This document shows, one piece after another, positions 24,850 through 37,294 of a DNA stretch of 64,000 bases (the first letter of the stretch is position 1; each line of letters begins with the position of its first letter). The translations under genes were made by a program, and so were the position numbers. The stretch covers positions 50,497,511 to 50,561,510 of the forward strand of contig CM035235.1 of the NCBI GenBank assembly GCA_020226215.1, given 5' to 3'. The stretch is from Sindora glabra (lineage: Eukaryota > Streptophyta > Magnoliopsida > Fabales > Fabaceae). Under the pieces are notes generated by a model, which saw only the letters and a program-made list of their open reading frames with translations, searched no databases and had not been told where the DNA came from.

Positions 24850-27800
24850 CTAAGAAAATTTATGGTATAGTACTAACAGTGATGTATTGGTATCTCATTA
24901 AATATAATTATTGGTACATTATTGTATTATATATTCTGAAATATTATTAATTTAATATATAATTAAATTTAATACTTATTATACCATTATATATACCATA
25001 GACGCTTCCCTTACTTTTGACAAGCTTGTGCACAAAAGTTCACTTTCATTTAAACCTTCCAAACCTTTTTAATTTAAGACAAATTACTTTCATCTTCTTT
25101 GAGATTTAGGCTAAATACATGTAATCCCCCTCCATTTTCAAAACCTTATCCACCCTCCCATAATTTGTCTGTCAAAATCTTCTGTCAAATGCTGATGTCA
25201 CTAGTTTTCTTAACCCTCTAATGCTATAATTGTCCTTGTTCACGAGTATACAAAATGATATTTATTTATCAAATTCATTTTTGAAATTATAAATCATTGA
25301 TAAAATAATTCCATTCAAACAATTCTATATAGATAATTTTATCCTTAAATATAAGGATGAAATTATTTATATAAGTTATTTTTTAAGGACAAAATTGTTC
25401 ATTTAATATAATTCAAGAATTATTTTATAAACAATTTATAATTTTAGAAATAAAATTGATAATTTCATCAAACTTAATATTTATTTTTTATATTAAATAT
25501 AAATAAAGAAAAATATTTTATAATCCATTTTATTTTATATATTTTTAAAAATGAATTAAATTGTATTATAACTATAAGATAATAAATGTAATTTTTTTAT
25601 TATTCCACATATTTATTTTATTTATATTAATTAATATCACAAATTTATTAAAAAGATAAATGCCATTTCATTACATATTTATTGTATATTAGAAAAATAA
25701 CCAATGAGACAATAAATTTAAAGAAAAAAAACTTATGAGACAAAAAACGAACCATAATACTTCATTAAACTAAAAAAAATAAATTCATAATATGGTTCAT
25801 TGACTATTTTAGAAAATGCTTAATACACACCAATGACAATTAGAAAAAAAAATCAAGAATACCAAATCTAAAAAAAATTGATATGCTGAAAAAGCATTAA
25901 AGCAAATATTTTTTCTTCCTAAAATTATCAAAACCATCCATGATCATCTGACTGATCTTCCTCCTCATCACCTCTTAGCACTTTATCATATACCTACTAT
26001 CTTTTACTATAGTCACTGTCATTCTCCTCTTCGATCCGCATCATTCTTCCTCTAACAAATCTGAAATTAACTAATTTTTTTTTTGGGAAAAATAATCTAT
26101 CAAATGTCTAAAAAGGGGGGGGGGGGGGGCGGAGGGAATCAACCACAAGAAACTAACTCACAGGAGCATATAAAAAATCAACCCTCCCAAAATTTTTCAA
26201 CAAAATGTCAAGATGAGAAGCTGGAAATTGATTGTGGAAATAAAAAGTTACTAATAAAATTAAGGCTAATTCATGAAAGTCCAAAAACATTATCAGTAAT
26301 TTCTATTTTACTTTCAATGTCCCTTTTTGTTAAATAAAAAAAATCATAGAGTAAATCATAATGTCAAATATAGCAAAAGAATATTTATAGATGAAATAAA
26401 AGAGAAAAGGAAATAATGATTTTGTACTTTCCTCTCTTTTTAGAATTTGATTTCTAATATTTATTCATATGTATCTAACAATATAATCACTTATCATATA
26501 AAAAAAAAGTGGAAAAGGGATAATGCAGATATTCTCTCTTTCATATCCAAATGGATCTTATATTGAAAGAAAAAAAAAATTATTACCTCCATACTCTTAT
26601 TTGGGCCAATTTCTTTCTTTGCAACATCTGCTTTCTCAATGTCCCTCTTTTGCTCTTCAAGTTAGTGTCTTTCTCAGCCTGTGCCGCCGATGGAGGTGAT
26701 AACAGATGGTTTCTACCATTCTGTAGGCCATTGCATGTGCTTGATGCGAAATTTTCCATAAAAATGAAGGGCTTGAAGATGAAAAGAATCCAGAGTGAGA
26801 TAGGGGTAAATGAAAAAATCGACATTTCTCAATCACTTCGAATAACATCTAACTTTTGTCAATAACAAAGGAAGTATGTGATTTTTCCCAAAAAAAAAAA
26901 GAAAAGAAAAGAAAAAAAAATTTCGTATATTTAGTCCAAAGAGGAAATTGAAGTAATCTATCCTTTAATTTATTATTATTATAGGATTCTAACTTTTACA
27001 GAGACGTGTTCCATAAAACATTAAGAAATATTATTGTCCAAAGAGAAGTGATAAACAAGTAAAAATATCGAATTTATTAATAAACGTTTTATACACATGT
27101 TGCAAAAAAAATTTATGGGTCCGTATTTCGGTTGGTCGTCATGCATGGATAAGACCTAGGTATTCTACAAAGATTCTTGATTCAGGCTACTGACAACTCG
27201 ATTCCTTCAAAACATCATCTCGATGTTGTTATTAAAATTATTTTTCAACCTCATTAGAATGTTGAGATCAGACATAATTATAAGGTTTAGTTATAGCATT
27301 AGTCTTCTTTCATGTGTACACGAGTTTATGTTTGGTCTAATTCTTACACGTTCTTAAAGTTTTCAAGATCCTTGTTTATTTCATAGTCTTTTTTTTTCCT
27401 TGGGGAGAGGGGGGCATTCCTTCAAAAAAAAAAAATCTTTAGTAGATTTTCAAAGTTTATCCATCTCAATTGTAGAAACTCACAATCACTATAGACAATT
27501 AACTGCAACCTACTCTCCCATTCCTTTCTTAAATGTGGTTTTAGTGAAAAAATTATTTTTATTTATCTATCATTTTAAAAAAATAAAATTGTATTTATTA
27601 TCTTATTTTAAATATTACTTTATTCATTTAAATAAATATTTAATAATTTTACTTATCAATTAATTTTTCATAAAATATATATTGATAAATTATAATACAT
27701 CTTTCTTAAAATTAAATTTATTTATTAATTTTTTTAATCCTTATGCATTTACTTTAAATGATATTTGAAAAGAAATTAATAAAGTATTATTCACCAACTA

Positions 27801-27900
27801 ACTAGCTTAATTATTGTGAGCTTAGAAAATAGGATGTGCTTTGAAAGAAGTCATATATGTTAGCAAATATTAATATTGTAACAACAAAATCAAAATTTCA
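24850..27900. other. Intergenic, repeat-like, no supported gene
   Basis: AT-rich DNA with an A5G15 run at 26,110-26,129. ORFs of 84-104 codons at 26,083-26,337 and 26,551-26,865 lack recognisable domains, and the former owes its glycine run to the G tract. A less AT-rich patch at about 26,600-26,820 could be a gene fragment but has no motif I can name. Confidence 0.5.
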
Positions 27901-27904
27901 TATC

Positions 27905-28950
27905 TAAAGTAGGGTTATAAGCAAGTTAAGTTGAGTCAAGTTTTTACTTGTTCAAACTTTAGCCGAAGCGAATTCCAATTCAAGCTCAGCTATTAAATAA
28001 GTTTAATCGAACTTAAACGAACTTTGATATATTATGCAATTTTTTTAGCAAATAATAATAAAATAAGATATAATATAGTTTTTTGGTACAAATAAATAAA
28101 ATTTCAAATATAACTCTTATTCTATTCTAACAAATATAGATATAAAATAGTCAAATTATGATATTTGGACATTACTTGATAATTATATAAATAATGGCAA
28201 AGTAGTAAATTTATCATTTGAAATAAGTAGAATTATCAATTTCATTCTTCAAGTTATTTGACACTAACAAAATAATTCCTAAATTATGTTAAATGGCTAA
28301 TTTTGTACATGAATAATAGTTAGTATAAATAATTTTGTACCTTTGTACAAATCCATATAAGTAATTTCATTCTTGAATATTTGTATTGATAGATGAAATT
28401 ATTTGTATAAACTATTATTTATGAATAAAATCAGTTGTTCAATATAATTTGAGGATTATTTTGTCAACCCTATACAATTTCAAAGATAAAATTGATAATT
28501 TTGTCAAAAGCCAACATTTTCATGTAACTCAAACATAAAAAAAATAGAATTTAAGGTATTTAATGCATAATTTTGTTAGTCTTTTTTCATTTTTATTAAA
28601 TAAAACTAATAAGAATTTTTGTTAATATCAAAATATTCAATAATTAAATAAATTAATAATTTAATAAAATTATAAATAATATTAAAAATAAAAATATATA
28701 TAAAAGTTCATTTATATTTGTTTAAGCTCACAAAATATTATAAGCTTTGTATTATAAAGTTCGAGCTCAATTCACCAATTTTATGAGTTTGACTTATTTA
28801 AGTTCAAACTTGTTTAACTCAAATACGAATTGAAATTTTCATAAGCTAAACATAAATTAAATTTTTTATGAGCTAAATTTAAGTTATTTACAAATAACTT
28901 GATTCATTTAATTTATTAATTTCGTAAGTATGAGTTTTCAAGAAATTATT
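27905..28950. repeat. Eroded palindromic (AAGCTC/GAGCTT-rich) repeat
   Basis: Both ends (27,905-28,040 and 28,720-28,930) are dense in words such as AAGCTCA, TTCAAACT, AACTTAAACGAACTT and their complements, arranged so that the two ends are roughly inverted relative to each other. This resembles a widespread plant foldback-type repeat. A weaker relative appears near 53,820-53,970. Borders are approximate. Confidence 0.4.
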
Positions 28951-28969
28951 ATGAGTCCTAGCAAAAACG

Positions 28970-29229
28970 GTTAAAACAAAATCTTGACTTATTTTCTCCA
29001 CTAGATTTTTAGTTTTATTACCAAGTTTTGTTATCATTTTGTTATTATTAACTAATCATTATCATGATATTATTCTGATATTATTAGCTAATCATTATCA
29101 TGATTTCTTTTTTTATTAGGATTCAATCATACTCAAAGGTTGTATTTATACCATTATTGTGATTAATAAAATCAATTACAATTCATTAAGCCAATATTAA
29201 CTCTATTATCTGTGTTCTTTTTTTTTTTC
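28970..29229 (+). repeat. 5' LTR of the plus-strand copia element
   Basis: It begins TTAAAACAAAATCTTGACTT and matches the 3' LTR throughout. Relative to the 3' LTR it carries a second copy of CTAATCATTATCATGA (about 29,050 and 29,088), which accounts for most of the extra length. The LTRs differ at many positions, implying an old insertion. Confidence 0.85.
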
Positions 29230-29230
29230 T

Positions 29231-29246
29231 TGGCATTAAAACTTTT
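29231..29246 (+). other. Degenerate primer-binding site (tRNA-Met type)
   Basis: TGGCATTAAAACTTTT directly follows the 5' LTR at the position of the primer-binding site. It resembles the copia consensus TGGTATCAGAGC complementary to initiator tRNA-Met, with substitutions. Confidence 0.55.
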
Positions 29247-29257
29247 AGGCTAACGCC

Positions 29258-32200
29258 ATGAAAATAAAAAAAATATTACCAATCTTCAATGGTTTGAATC
29301 AAATCATTATTAAGCTAGATAGGATAAACTTTCTCATCTGGGAATCTCTTATTCTCCCAACAATTTAAGGCCACAAACTTGAAGGCTACATCACTAGTAC
29401 AAAGCCATGCCCTACTCAATTCCTGTCTGATACCAACGACCAAAAAATTAACCCAAAATATGAATAATGGGTAACACATGACCAGCTACTTTTAGGCTGG
29501 CTATTCAACTCCATGATGTTGGATATTGCCTCGTAATTGATTCATTACAAAAACTCTAGGGACCTCTAGACAACAGCTAGGGAATCGTTTAGTTCTAACA
29601 CTAAATTAAGAATCACTCTTCTTAAGAGTGAATTCCAACGAACGAGGAAAGGTACTATGAAGATGGAGGAATACCTTAGCAAAATGAAGAATATTGCTAA
29701 CAATTTGATCTTAGCAGGGAGTCTGCTTTCTACTATTGATCTCACTACTCAAATACTTGTTGGCCTTGATATTGAATATAATCTTATTGTTGTTCGGTTA
29801 TTTGAAAAAGAATATTTAACTTGGGTAGAGTTATAGGCTACTTTGCTAACCTTTGAAAATAGGTTAGAGCAACTCAACTTAACTTATTCAACAATCTAAG
29901 CATTAGATAACCTTTTGCTAATGTGGCTTAAAAAAATGACTCTAAAGATGCTAATCATGGTGGATGGTGAGGTCAGAAAGGCTCACGTGGTGGAAGTTTT
30001 AGAGAAAGAGGTGGAAGGTCACAAAATAAACCCATACGTCAAGTGTGCAATAAGATAAGTCATATGGCAATAAACTATTTTTATCGTTTTGATAGAAACT
30101 ACATTGGATCAAAGAAGAACTTCAATCAAGATCCATCAGCCTTCATTGCCACTTCAAACACTGTAAGAGATGCCTACTAGTATATTGATAGTGGTGCTAG
30201 CCATCATGTGACAAATGATGTAAACTAAATGCAAGCTTATATAGATTTCCATGGTAAGGAATGGTTAACTATTGGTAATGGTGAAAATCTAAAAATTGAA
30301 AAAATTGGTACTGCCTCTCTTAGTTCCAAATTAATGTTAAATGACATGCTCCATGTTCCTAAAATTAGCAAAAATTGTGTATCAAAATTGACAACAAATA
30401 ATAATGTGTTTATTGAATTTCATGCTTAAAATTGTTATGTGAAGGATAAAGAGACAAAGAGGGTGTTGCTTAAAGAGGATTTCAGTGAAGGCATTTACAA
30501 AATGAACTATCCTTGACCTATAGTTAACACCGTAGCCGTGTTGGATAAAGGAATCATCAGCAAAGAAGCATCTAATAAAGATCTTTGGTATAGGAGACTT
30601 AGACATCCATCTCTAAGAGTCCTTGATTTAATTTTAAAAGCTTGTAATGCTAAAGTTAAAGTTAATGAGAAGTTTTATTTTTGTGATGCATGTCAATATG
30701 ACAAGTTTCATTTTCTTCCTTTCCCCTCATCACAGTCACATACAAGTGAACCACTCGAACTAATCCACATTGACCTATGAGGCCAGCACTATTGTATTCA
30801 ACTTTAGGTTTTTGTTTCTATATACATTTTCTAGATAATTTTAGTAGACACAAGTAGGTTTACCTTCTAAAACATAAGGAAGAGGCCTTAAGAGCCTTTA
30901 AACAGTTGAAAAATCTTATGGAAAACCAGTTTGATAAGAAAATAAAATTACTTCAAAGTGATTAGGAAGGAGAGTTCAAAAGCTTTACTCAATTTGTTCA
31001 AGACGTATGAATCATTTTTAAGCAATCTTGTCTTTACACCTCAGCTCAAAATGAAAGAGCTGAAAGAAAACACAGGCACATAGTAGAAATGGGCTTAACT
31101 CTTCTAGCACAAGCCATTATGCCTTTGTATTTCTGGAGGGAAAGTTTTAGCTTCATTGTATTTCTAATCAACCATCTACCAACCAATATTTTGAATAACT
31201 TGTCTCCATTTGAGATTCTATTCAAGTAGAAACCAAAATATAATTCTCTGAAGGTTTTCGACTACTCATGTTTTCCCTGCTTAAACCTTACAAAAATCAC
31301 AAAATAGAGTTTCACACTACCAAGTGAGTTTTTATAGGTTATAGTACAGCTCACCAAGGTTATAAGTGCATGAATTCATCAGGCAAAACTTATATCTTGC
31401 ATCATGTAATTTTGAATGAGACTAAGTTTTCCTTTGAAGCTAGATTTTTGAACAAAAAATAAGTGCCCTCTAAAATTATAGAACTTGCTTCTTTCTTTTT
31501 GCCTAATGACATTAATGTTTTGCAACAATAGGAAAATAGTCTAGCACCTGAATAGATTGAGACAAATTAGCTAATGCCTATTGAAATAACTGAGCCAGAC
31601 CTAGACCTAACTTTAACAAATACCACGGGTGAAACATCTAATGATATGTTTGAAACCTCAAGCTATGTACCAGCCATATATCAACCTCACATAGGTGACA
31701 CGTTTGAGGTTTCAGAATGTGTACTGGTTGTTGCAAATGAACCGCAAGCAAAACCACAACAACAGTGTAACAGAAATTCATAGCTTTGCCATTTAATGAC
31801 AACTCGAAGCAAGAATGAAATTTTCAAACCCAAGTATCCCTCCATTGGCATAGTTAAAACCAGTGATGAAAAAGAGCCTAGTATAGTAAAAGAGGCATTA
31901 TAGGATCCCTAGTGGCACAAAGTTATAGAAGAAGAATTTCAAGTCTTAAAGAAAAATAATACTTGGAGTTTAGTCCTACTCAACAGTAGACAAAACATTG
32001 TTGACTTGAAATAGGTATTCAAAATTAAATATAATGCAAATGGTTCCATTTGGCAGATAAGGGCTAGATTGGTAGTAAAGGGTTTCTAACAAGATCCTGG
32101 AGTTGACTTTGGTGAAGCATTTAGCCCAGTTGTCAAAACTGTAATTGTAAGGTTAATTCTAAGTATTATACTCCACTTTGATTGAAAGATACGCATTCTT

Positions 32201-33340
32201 GAATAAGTATCTCAATGAAACTATGTTCACAACTCAACCAAAAAGCTTTAAAGACCCTCAAAAACCTCACCACATTTGCAAGCTTACCAAGGTATTAGTT
32301 TAAAACAAACTCTAAGAGCTTGGTTTGTAAGGCTCAAGAAGGCATTACTCAATTGGGGATTCCTAAGAATGAGAAGTGATACTTCTCTTTTTATTTACAG
32401 AACTAGGTTCCATGTTATTTTCATATTAATTTACATTGATGATATACTAGTTATTGGAAGTGATAGAAACTTACTACAAAAGTTCATTTATCGACTAAAT
32501 TGCATGTTTGCTTTGAAAGATATTGGTCTTCTTCACTACTTTCTAGGTATTGAAGCTTACGAAGATGAAACAAGCCTCTATCTTCATCAAGGAAAGCACA
32601 TCGCTAATGTACTCAAAAAGTATGGAATGGTAAAAGCAGCTCTGTGTCTTACTCCAATGGTAACCAATCTAAATGTTCTTTTTGAAGATGGTAAATTGTT
32701 GAGTGACCCTACTATGTATAAAAGCGCTATTGGGGCCCTTTAGTACTTAACTACTACATGTCCTAATACCTCTTTCTCAATCAACAAACTAGGTCCATTT
32801 TTATCAACCCCAAGAGTACAACATTGGCAAGCAATCAACAGGATCCTTCGTTATCTTAAAGGCACCTCAACCTATGGTCTACACATCAAACCTTCCCATC
32901 TAATGCATATTAGCAGCTTCTCAAATGCAAATTGGGCAATTGATCTTAGGTACAGGAAGTCCACGTCCAATTTTTGTGTATTTGTTAAAATTACTCTTGT
33001 GTCTTGATCTTTCAAAAAGCAATATGTTATTGCATGATCCAACACAAAATCAAAATACAAGGCCTTAGCAAATCTTAGCCGCTAAGGTGATGTGGCTTAA
33101 ATCTATACTTCATGAAATTGGACTACCAATACGACACAAGCCTTTCCTTTGATATGATAATCAAAGTGCAACTGCCTTAGCTTACAACCCTATTTTTCAT
33201 GCACATACAAAATACATAGAGATAGATGTTCATTTTATCTAAGACCAAGTCTTAGTTCAATAACTTAATATATCTTATGTTCCTACCTTTGAACAAATAG
33301 TAGATGAGTTTACCAAGTCCTTATCTCACTCCAAATTTTG
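29258..33340 (+). pseudogene. copia gag-pol polyprotein, inactivated
   Basis: Gag begins near the ATG at 29,258 and reads KLDRINFLIWESLILPTI before the first stop. A zinc-knuckle remnant is near 30,040-30,080 (VCNKISHMAIN). The protease motif YIDSGASHHV is near 30,180. Integrase shows the LWYRRLRHPSL and CDACQYDK zinc-binding region (30,580-30,720), followed by IHIDL, SD and ERAERKHRH catalytic-core words. RT has FGEAFSPVVKT near 32,115 and the intact active-site motif YIDD at 32,432-32,443. RNase H ends near 33,340. Many stops sit where Trp, Gln or Arg codons are expected, so the copy is dead although the YIDD box survives. Confidence 0.9.
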
Positions 33341-33385
33341 AAACTTCAGAAACAAACTTAGTGTGTATGCCACACCCCTACATTT

Positions 33386-33395
33386 AAGGGGGGAG
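33386..33395 (+). other. Polypurine tract
   Basis: AAGGGGGGAG lies immediately before the 3' LTR and is the expected plus-strand primer site of an LTR retrotransposon. Confidence 0.85.
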
Positions 33396-33630
33396 TTAAA
33401 ACAAAATCTTGACTTATTTCCTCCATTAGATTTTTCTTTTCATTATCAGATTTTGTTATTATTCTATTATTATTATGATATTATTAGTTAATCATTATCA
33501 TGACTTCCTTTTTTATTGGGATTCAATCATACTTAAAGGTTGTATTTATATTATTGTTGTGATCAATAGAATCAACTACAATTCATTAAGCTAATATTAG
33601 TTCTATTATCTATATTCTTATTCTCTTTCT
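33396..33630 (+). repeat. 3' LTR of the plus-strand copia element
   Basis: It starts TTAAAACAAAATCTTGACTT like the 5' copy and ends near TTCTTATTCTCTTTCT. It is about 25 bp shorter than the 5' LTR because it lacks one internal duplication. Confidence 0.85.
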
Positions 33631-35589
33631 AAGACCAACTCTTGGCTGGGACGTATCATTGGTTGAACACTTTATCATATCATATTTATGTTTAATTCTT
33701 ATTAATGGGTTTATAGAGTATCTTTTAGTTTATTCAATGTCTTATTAAAAAATAAATCCTAACGTACTTCAATTTGAATATAGTTCCACTACTTTTTTTT
33801 ATTTTAATCATTTTGTTATTAATTTAGGAGAATGAGAAAATAGATATCAAAATTTTAAATACAAGAAGACCCAAATAGCACATAAACTCAAACTAATTTG
33901 TGCATATATTTCTATTGAATTATACTAACAAAGAAAATTTTATGAAATAATATTAATATAATAATATATTAATATATTATTAAATTTAATTATTAATATA
34001 TTATTTCAGATATTATAATATGCAACATTTACTCAATTGACCATATGCCGTACGCTCTCTTCCTAAAATAATCAAACTAAAAAAAAGCACATAATCCCAT
34101 GAATGTGGGATCTAGGAGACTTGAGAAGGAAGTAATTTGATAGGAACATAACATTAACTAGTGCCGTGATGTATGGCTGGCATTTGATTGTGGTCAGGAA
34201 CGGGTTCCTCGGTTTGCAATGATAGACTGTCTCCTTGCCATTTCGATTCAGACGATATGAGGCCCCAAATGAAACATTATTATCTGGTTCAATAAAATAG
34301 GGACTTTGTCCATTCTTTCCTCATCTTCCTTCTGCCATTAAAATACTTATAGAATTGGCTTTACGGAAGTTCTGCAGCACATGATTTTTATCAGTAAAAA
34401 GGCATCTCCTGTGCTTGGCAATATGTCCATTATTGACCCCTTTGTTTCACAACTTTCAAATGCTACAAAATCCATTTTCGAGTTGCAAATTCCGCCGTTA
34501 ATCAGTTAATAGAACTAAAAAAAATATTCAACCAGTCAGTTATTTTTTATTATTATCCTGATCACAGATTCTCCAAGGCGTATGAAATCGCAGTCGATGT
34601 TCTGTTGGAAATTGCAGAAAGTCCTTACAAATTTTTATTTTTTTTATTCTTTATTTTTTCCTTTTTCTCGAGTCTATTAAAAATCTACTTTTTCTTCTTT
34701 AAGTAACATAGTCGGTGCTTAAGAAAATGTAACAAACTTACTTATTGAACAGCTAAATAAGTAACATCTATTATCCGGAGTGTGTCCCAGATATCTCCTG
34801 CTCTAAAATTATTCATTCTTGAGAGTGCTGCAATTATGATTCATCATTAATAAAAGGTTTCTGTTTTTAGTGCTTGAAATGGAGAATCTTGGTGGGTTGG
34901 AGAAAGCTATCGAAGCAGAACAAGATGAGAGGCTGTGAGAGAAGAGGTTAGTGGCGCTATGGCAAATTGTGGCTGAGTGTCGTGGAATTAATTTTACATA
35001 AAGTGAGGATAGATAAATATAATATCAATGACCACTAGGGGCACTTCAACACTCAAAGTAGTATGCTCTAATGATTGAGGGTTAAAAATTCGTGCAAAAT
35101 GATATAATCAACATACCAAGAGTTTTTTTTTTTCCTTATCGATAAATAAAATCAAAAGAAGTTTCAGAAGGGGCAAAGCAATAATTAATCATCTCTTAAA
35201 CGAATAATTATGAAAAAGATTCTAAATAATTGATCTAATTAATTGTTATATCATGTTAATTTTTCGTGTATTATTTAAATCAATTAGTCAACTTGATGTT
35301 GACTATTAATCTAGTTTGAGTAATGATATTATGACAAAATGTGATCATTATATAAAGATCATATTGATTATGAAGGTATTTTTCAATTTATACTTCTCAT
35401 GGTACGTAGAAACACATTATATGGCATGAGTTAAATTAATGTTATTTATTCCATTGCAAATGGGGAGTCAATTTCATTTATATTTTGTGGTGATTATCAG
35501 TAAAAATTACAAAAAGCAATACTTTAAGAGTCCATATGGAGTATAGTATAAGAGAAGATAGACAATATAAGCATATATTATCTAGCTTA
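33631..35589. other. Intergenic DNA with a possible small gene fragment
   Basis: No intact gene is seen. 34,100-34,985 is less AT-rich than neighbours. A short reading frame from ATG 34,879 encodes MENLGGLEKAIEAEQDERL, then a TGA, then EKRLVALWQIVAECRG in the same frame. A splice-acceptor-like TTTTTAG precedes it. This could be a broken exon; I do not recognise the family. Confidence 0.35.
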
Positions 35590-36663
35590 AGTATATGTTT
35601 GATGTATCCGTTAGATAGGATAATTTAATCCAATCGAACTATATTATTCTATTGACATAGGATAGAATTATCATTTCCTTTTGAATATGATATAAGCTAA
35701 TAAAATGAAAGTAATTTTTTTCTCCTTTTTACCTACAATATCAAATAATGACATTGTGAAATACAATAAAAAAATCATCAACAAATGATAAATTATGAAC
35801 CAATGGTTGATCATAGTTAATTGTCATTTATTATTATTAATCACTATTTGTTAGCACTTACAATTGTTAACTACTCCCTATTATGCACCACCTATTATTA
35901 TTAACTACAATCTATCATTATTCATCACTATTGACTGTTGCCTATTACCACCCACCATCATTGACCGTTGTTACTACTACCTACTAATGTTAATTACTAC
36001 TTGTTGTCATCCACTGCTATTGACTACTATCCTCTAGCATCTACTATCATTAACTACTGCTCATCAACATCTGTTATCGTTGATCACTACCCACTACTAT
36101 TAATCACTACTCATTATTATTTATTATTATTGACCACATCGATTGTCACCCACTGCCATTGCTCACATTTTGCTACCACCTATTACTACTAACCATCACT
36201 TATTATTATTAACTATCATTACTAACATCTACCACTATTAATTATCACTTACCATCATCCATTATCATTGATCACCATTTACTGCTACCTATTATTATTG
36301 ACCACATATCACTATCATCTTTTGTTATTGACTACTATCCATTGTTACTCAATATTATTATCCATGAACTAATTCACCATTACTGACTATCACTATTTAT
36401 CATTGTTTTCAAAAATGTATTATTCCAAAATCAAATGTTTCTGAAAAGTAGTTTTGTCCAAACAAATTTTTTTAGTTATATCCATATTATATACATATAA
36501 TAACAAATATTTGGTTGTAGAACTTTATACTGTTATCTTTTTATACAATTGTGCATCATATATTAAAAAAGTATTATATCTTATAATTCCATTAATCTAT
36601 CATATGCTATCATATTAGATTATTTTATTCTATCCTATATTATTATGTTGTCCAAATGAGTCC
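35590..36663. mobile_element. TIR element carrying a minisatellite (candidate MITE)
   Basis: The left end is TTA followed by AGTATATGTTTGATGTATCC; the right end on the other strand is TTA followed by GGACTCATTTGGACA, with ATAGGATAGAAT-like words at matching distance inside both ends. TTA/TAA at 35,587-35,589 and 36,664-36,666 would be the target duplication of a Harbinger-type element. No transposase is present. The terminal repeats are quite diverged, so the element call is tentative; the minisatellite inside it is certain. Confidence 0.45.
35836..36360. repeat. Minisatellite, 30-bp period, about 17 units
   Basis: The hexamer ATTRAY (ATTGAC, ATTAAC, ATTAAT, GTTGAT) recurs at 35,900; 35,930; 35,960; 35,989; 36,019; 36,049; 36,079; then 36,099; 36,129; 36,158; 36,188; 36,208; 36,237; 36,267; 36,297; 36,327. 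Spacing is 30 bp with a few 20- or 29-bp units. Units look like ATTGACYACTAYC followed by a TAC/ATC/ATT-rich half, so a 3-bp pattern is nested in the 30-bp one. A 74-codon plus ORF here (35,968-36,192) is only a translation of the repeat. Confidence 0.9.
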
Positions 36664-37017
36664 TAATATTATCGAGGTGAAAGGAGTGAAATAAGCAAGA
36701 AACCTTAGTCCTACTAAAAAAATTTTGATGTCTTCATTTGATATATAATAATTTTAAATTTGAGCTCCTTAAAATTTTATATTTATAAATTATATATGTT
36801 GCATCCAATGAAACCAAAATTTTAATATTTGACATTCTCATTTTAAAAATTTTTGCTCCGCCATCGAATATTATGGTCTCTTGCTCAACCGTTAGACCTT
36901 GAATATCAATAAATTTTATTCAACGTATTTGGTGTGGCTAACGTTATAAATGCAACTCACGCGGTTAATGAAGTAAGCTATTAATGATGTGTTTTGGTCC
37001 TGATGTGTACTAATGCC

Positions 37018-37039
37018 TTTTTTTTTTGGGGGGGGGGGG
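37018..37039 (+). repeat. T10G12 homopolymer junction
   Basis: Ten T followed directly by twelve G, about 475 bp upstream of the P1 start codon. Similar T/G junctions occur at 39,151-39,170 (T9G11) and 48,769-48,805 (T24G13). Confidence 0.95.
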
Positions 37040-37080
37040 TTGTTTTGCTCCGTGCTCCAGACCCCAACCTCCAAAAAGTA

Positions 37081-37228
37081 TGGGCCTTCCATTGCAAGGC
37101 TTTGGGCTCAAAATACCTGTGGGAGAGGCCTACAAATGGACCTGAAAATATCTGGCCAATTAGGCCCATTATTTTCCATTTCTGTTCTTCCAACTTTAAA
37201 ATCCGTTTTGAAGAACTCCCGAACCCTA
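37081..37228 (+). promoter_or_regulatory. Site II and telo-box cluster, P1 ribosomal gene promoter
   Basis: TGGGCC at 37,081, TGGGCT at 37,103 and GGCCCA (inverse) at 37,163 are site II elements, and AACCCTA at 37,222-37,228 is a telo-box core. This pair of elements is a known hallmark of plant ribosomal-protein gene promoters, where TCP and telo-box-binding factors drive expression in dividing cells. Their position just upstream of a leader intron supports the gene model. Confidence 0.7.
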
Positions 37229-37294
37229 GAATCTCATTCCACTCGCGCAGCCAAGTGCAGAGAACTAGTCTTCTCCGGTCTCAATCCTTGCGAG

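Larger units (their letters stand above)
28970..33630 (+). mobile_element. Decayed Ty1/copia LTR retrotransposon, plus strand
   Basis: A complete but inactive structure: 5' LTR, primer-binding site, gag, protease, integrase, reverse transcriptase, RNase H, polypurine tract and 3' LTR in canonical Ty1/copia order (integrase before RT). The polyprotein frame is interrupted by many stops and a few frame shifts. No clear target-site duplication is seen beside the LTRs. Confidence 0.9.

Noticed and set aside
26551..26865. 104-codon plus ORF and overlapping minus ORFs
   Set aside because: Both strands are open over the same less AT-rich patch and neither shows a domain; no splice context supports either.
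35968..36192. 74-codon Tyr/Leu/Thr-rich ORF
   Set aside because: A direct translation of the 30-bp minisatellite, whose period is a multiple of three.
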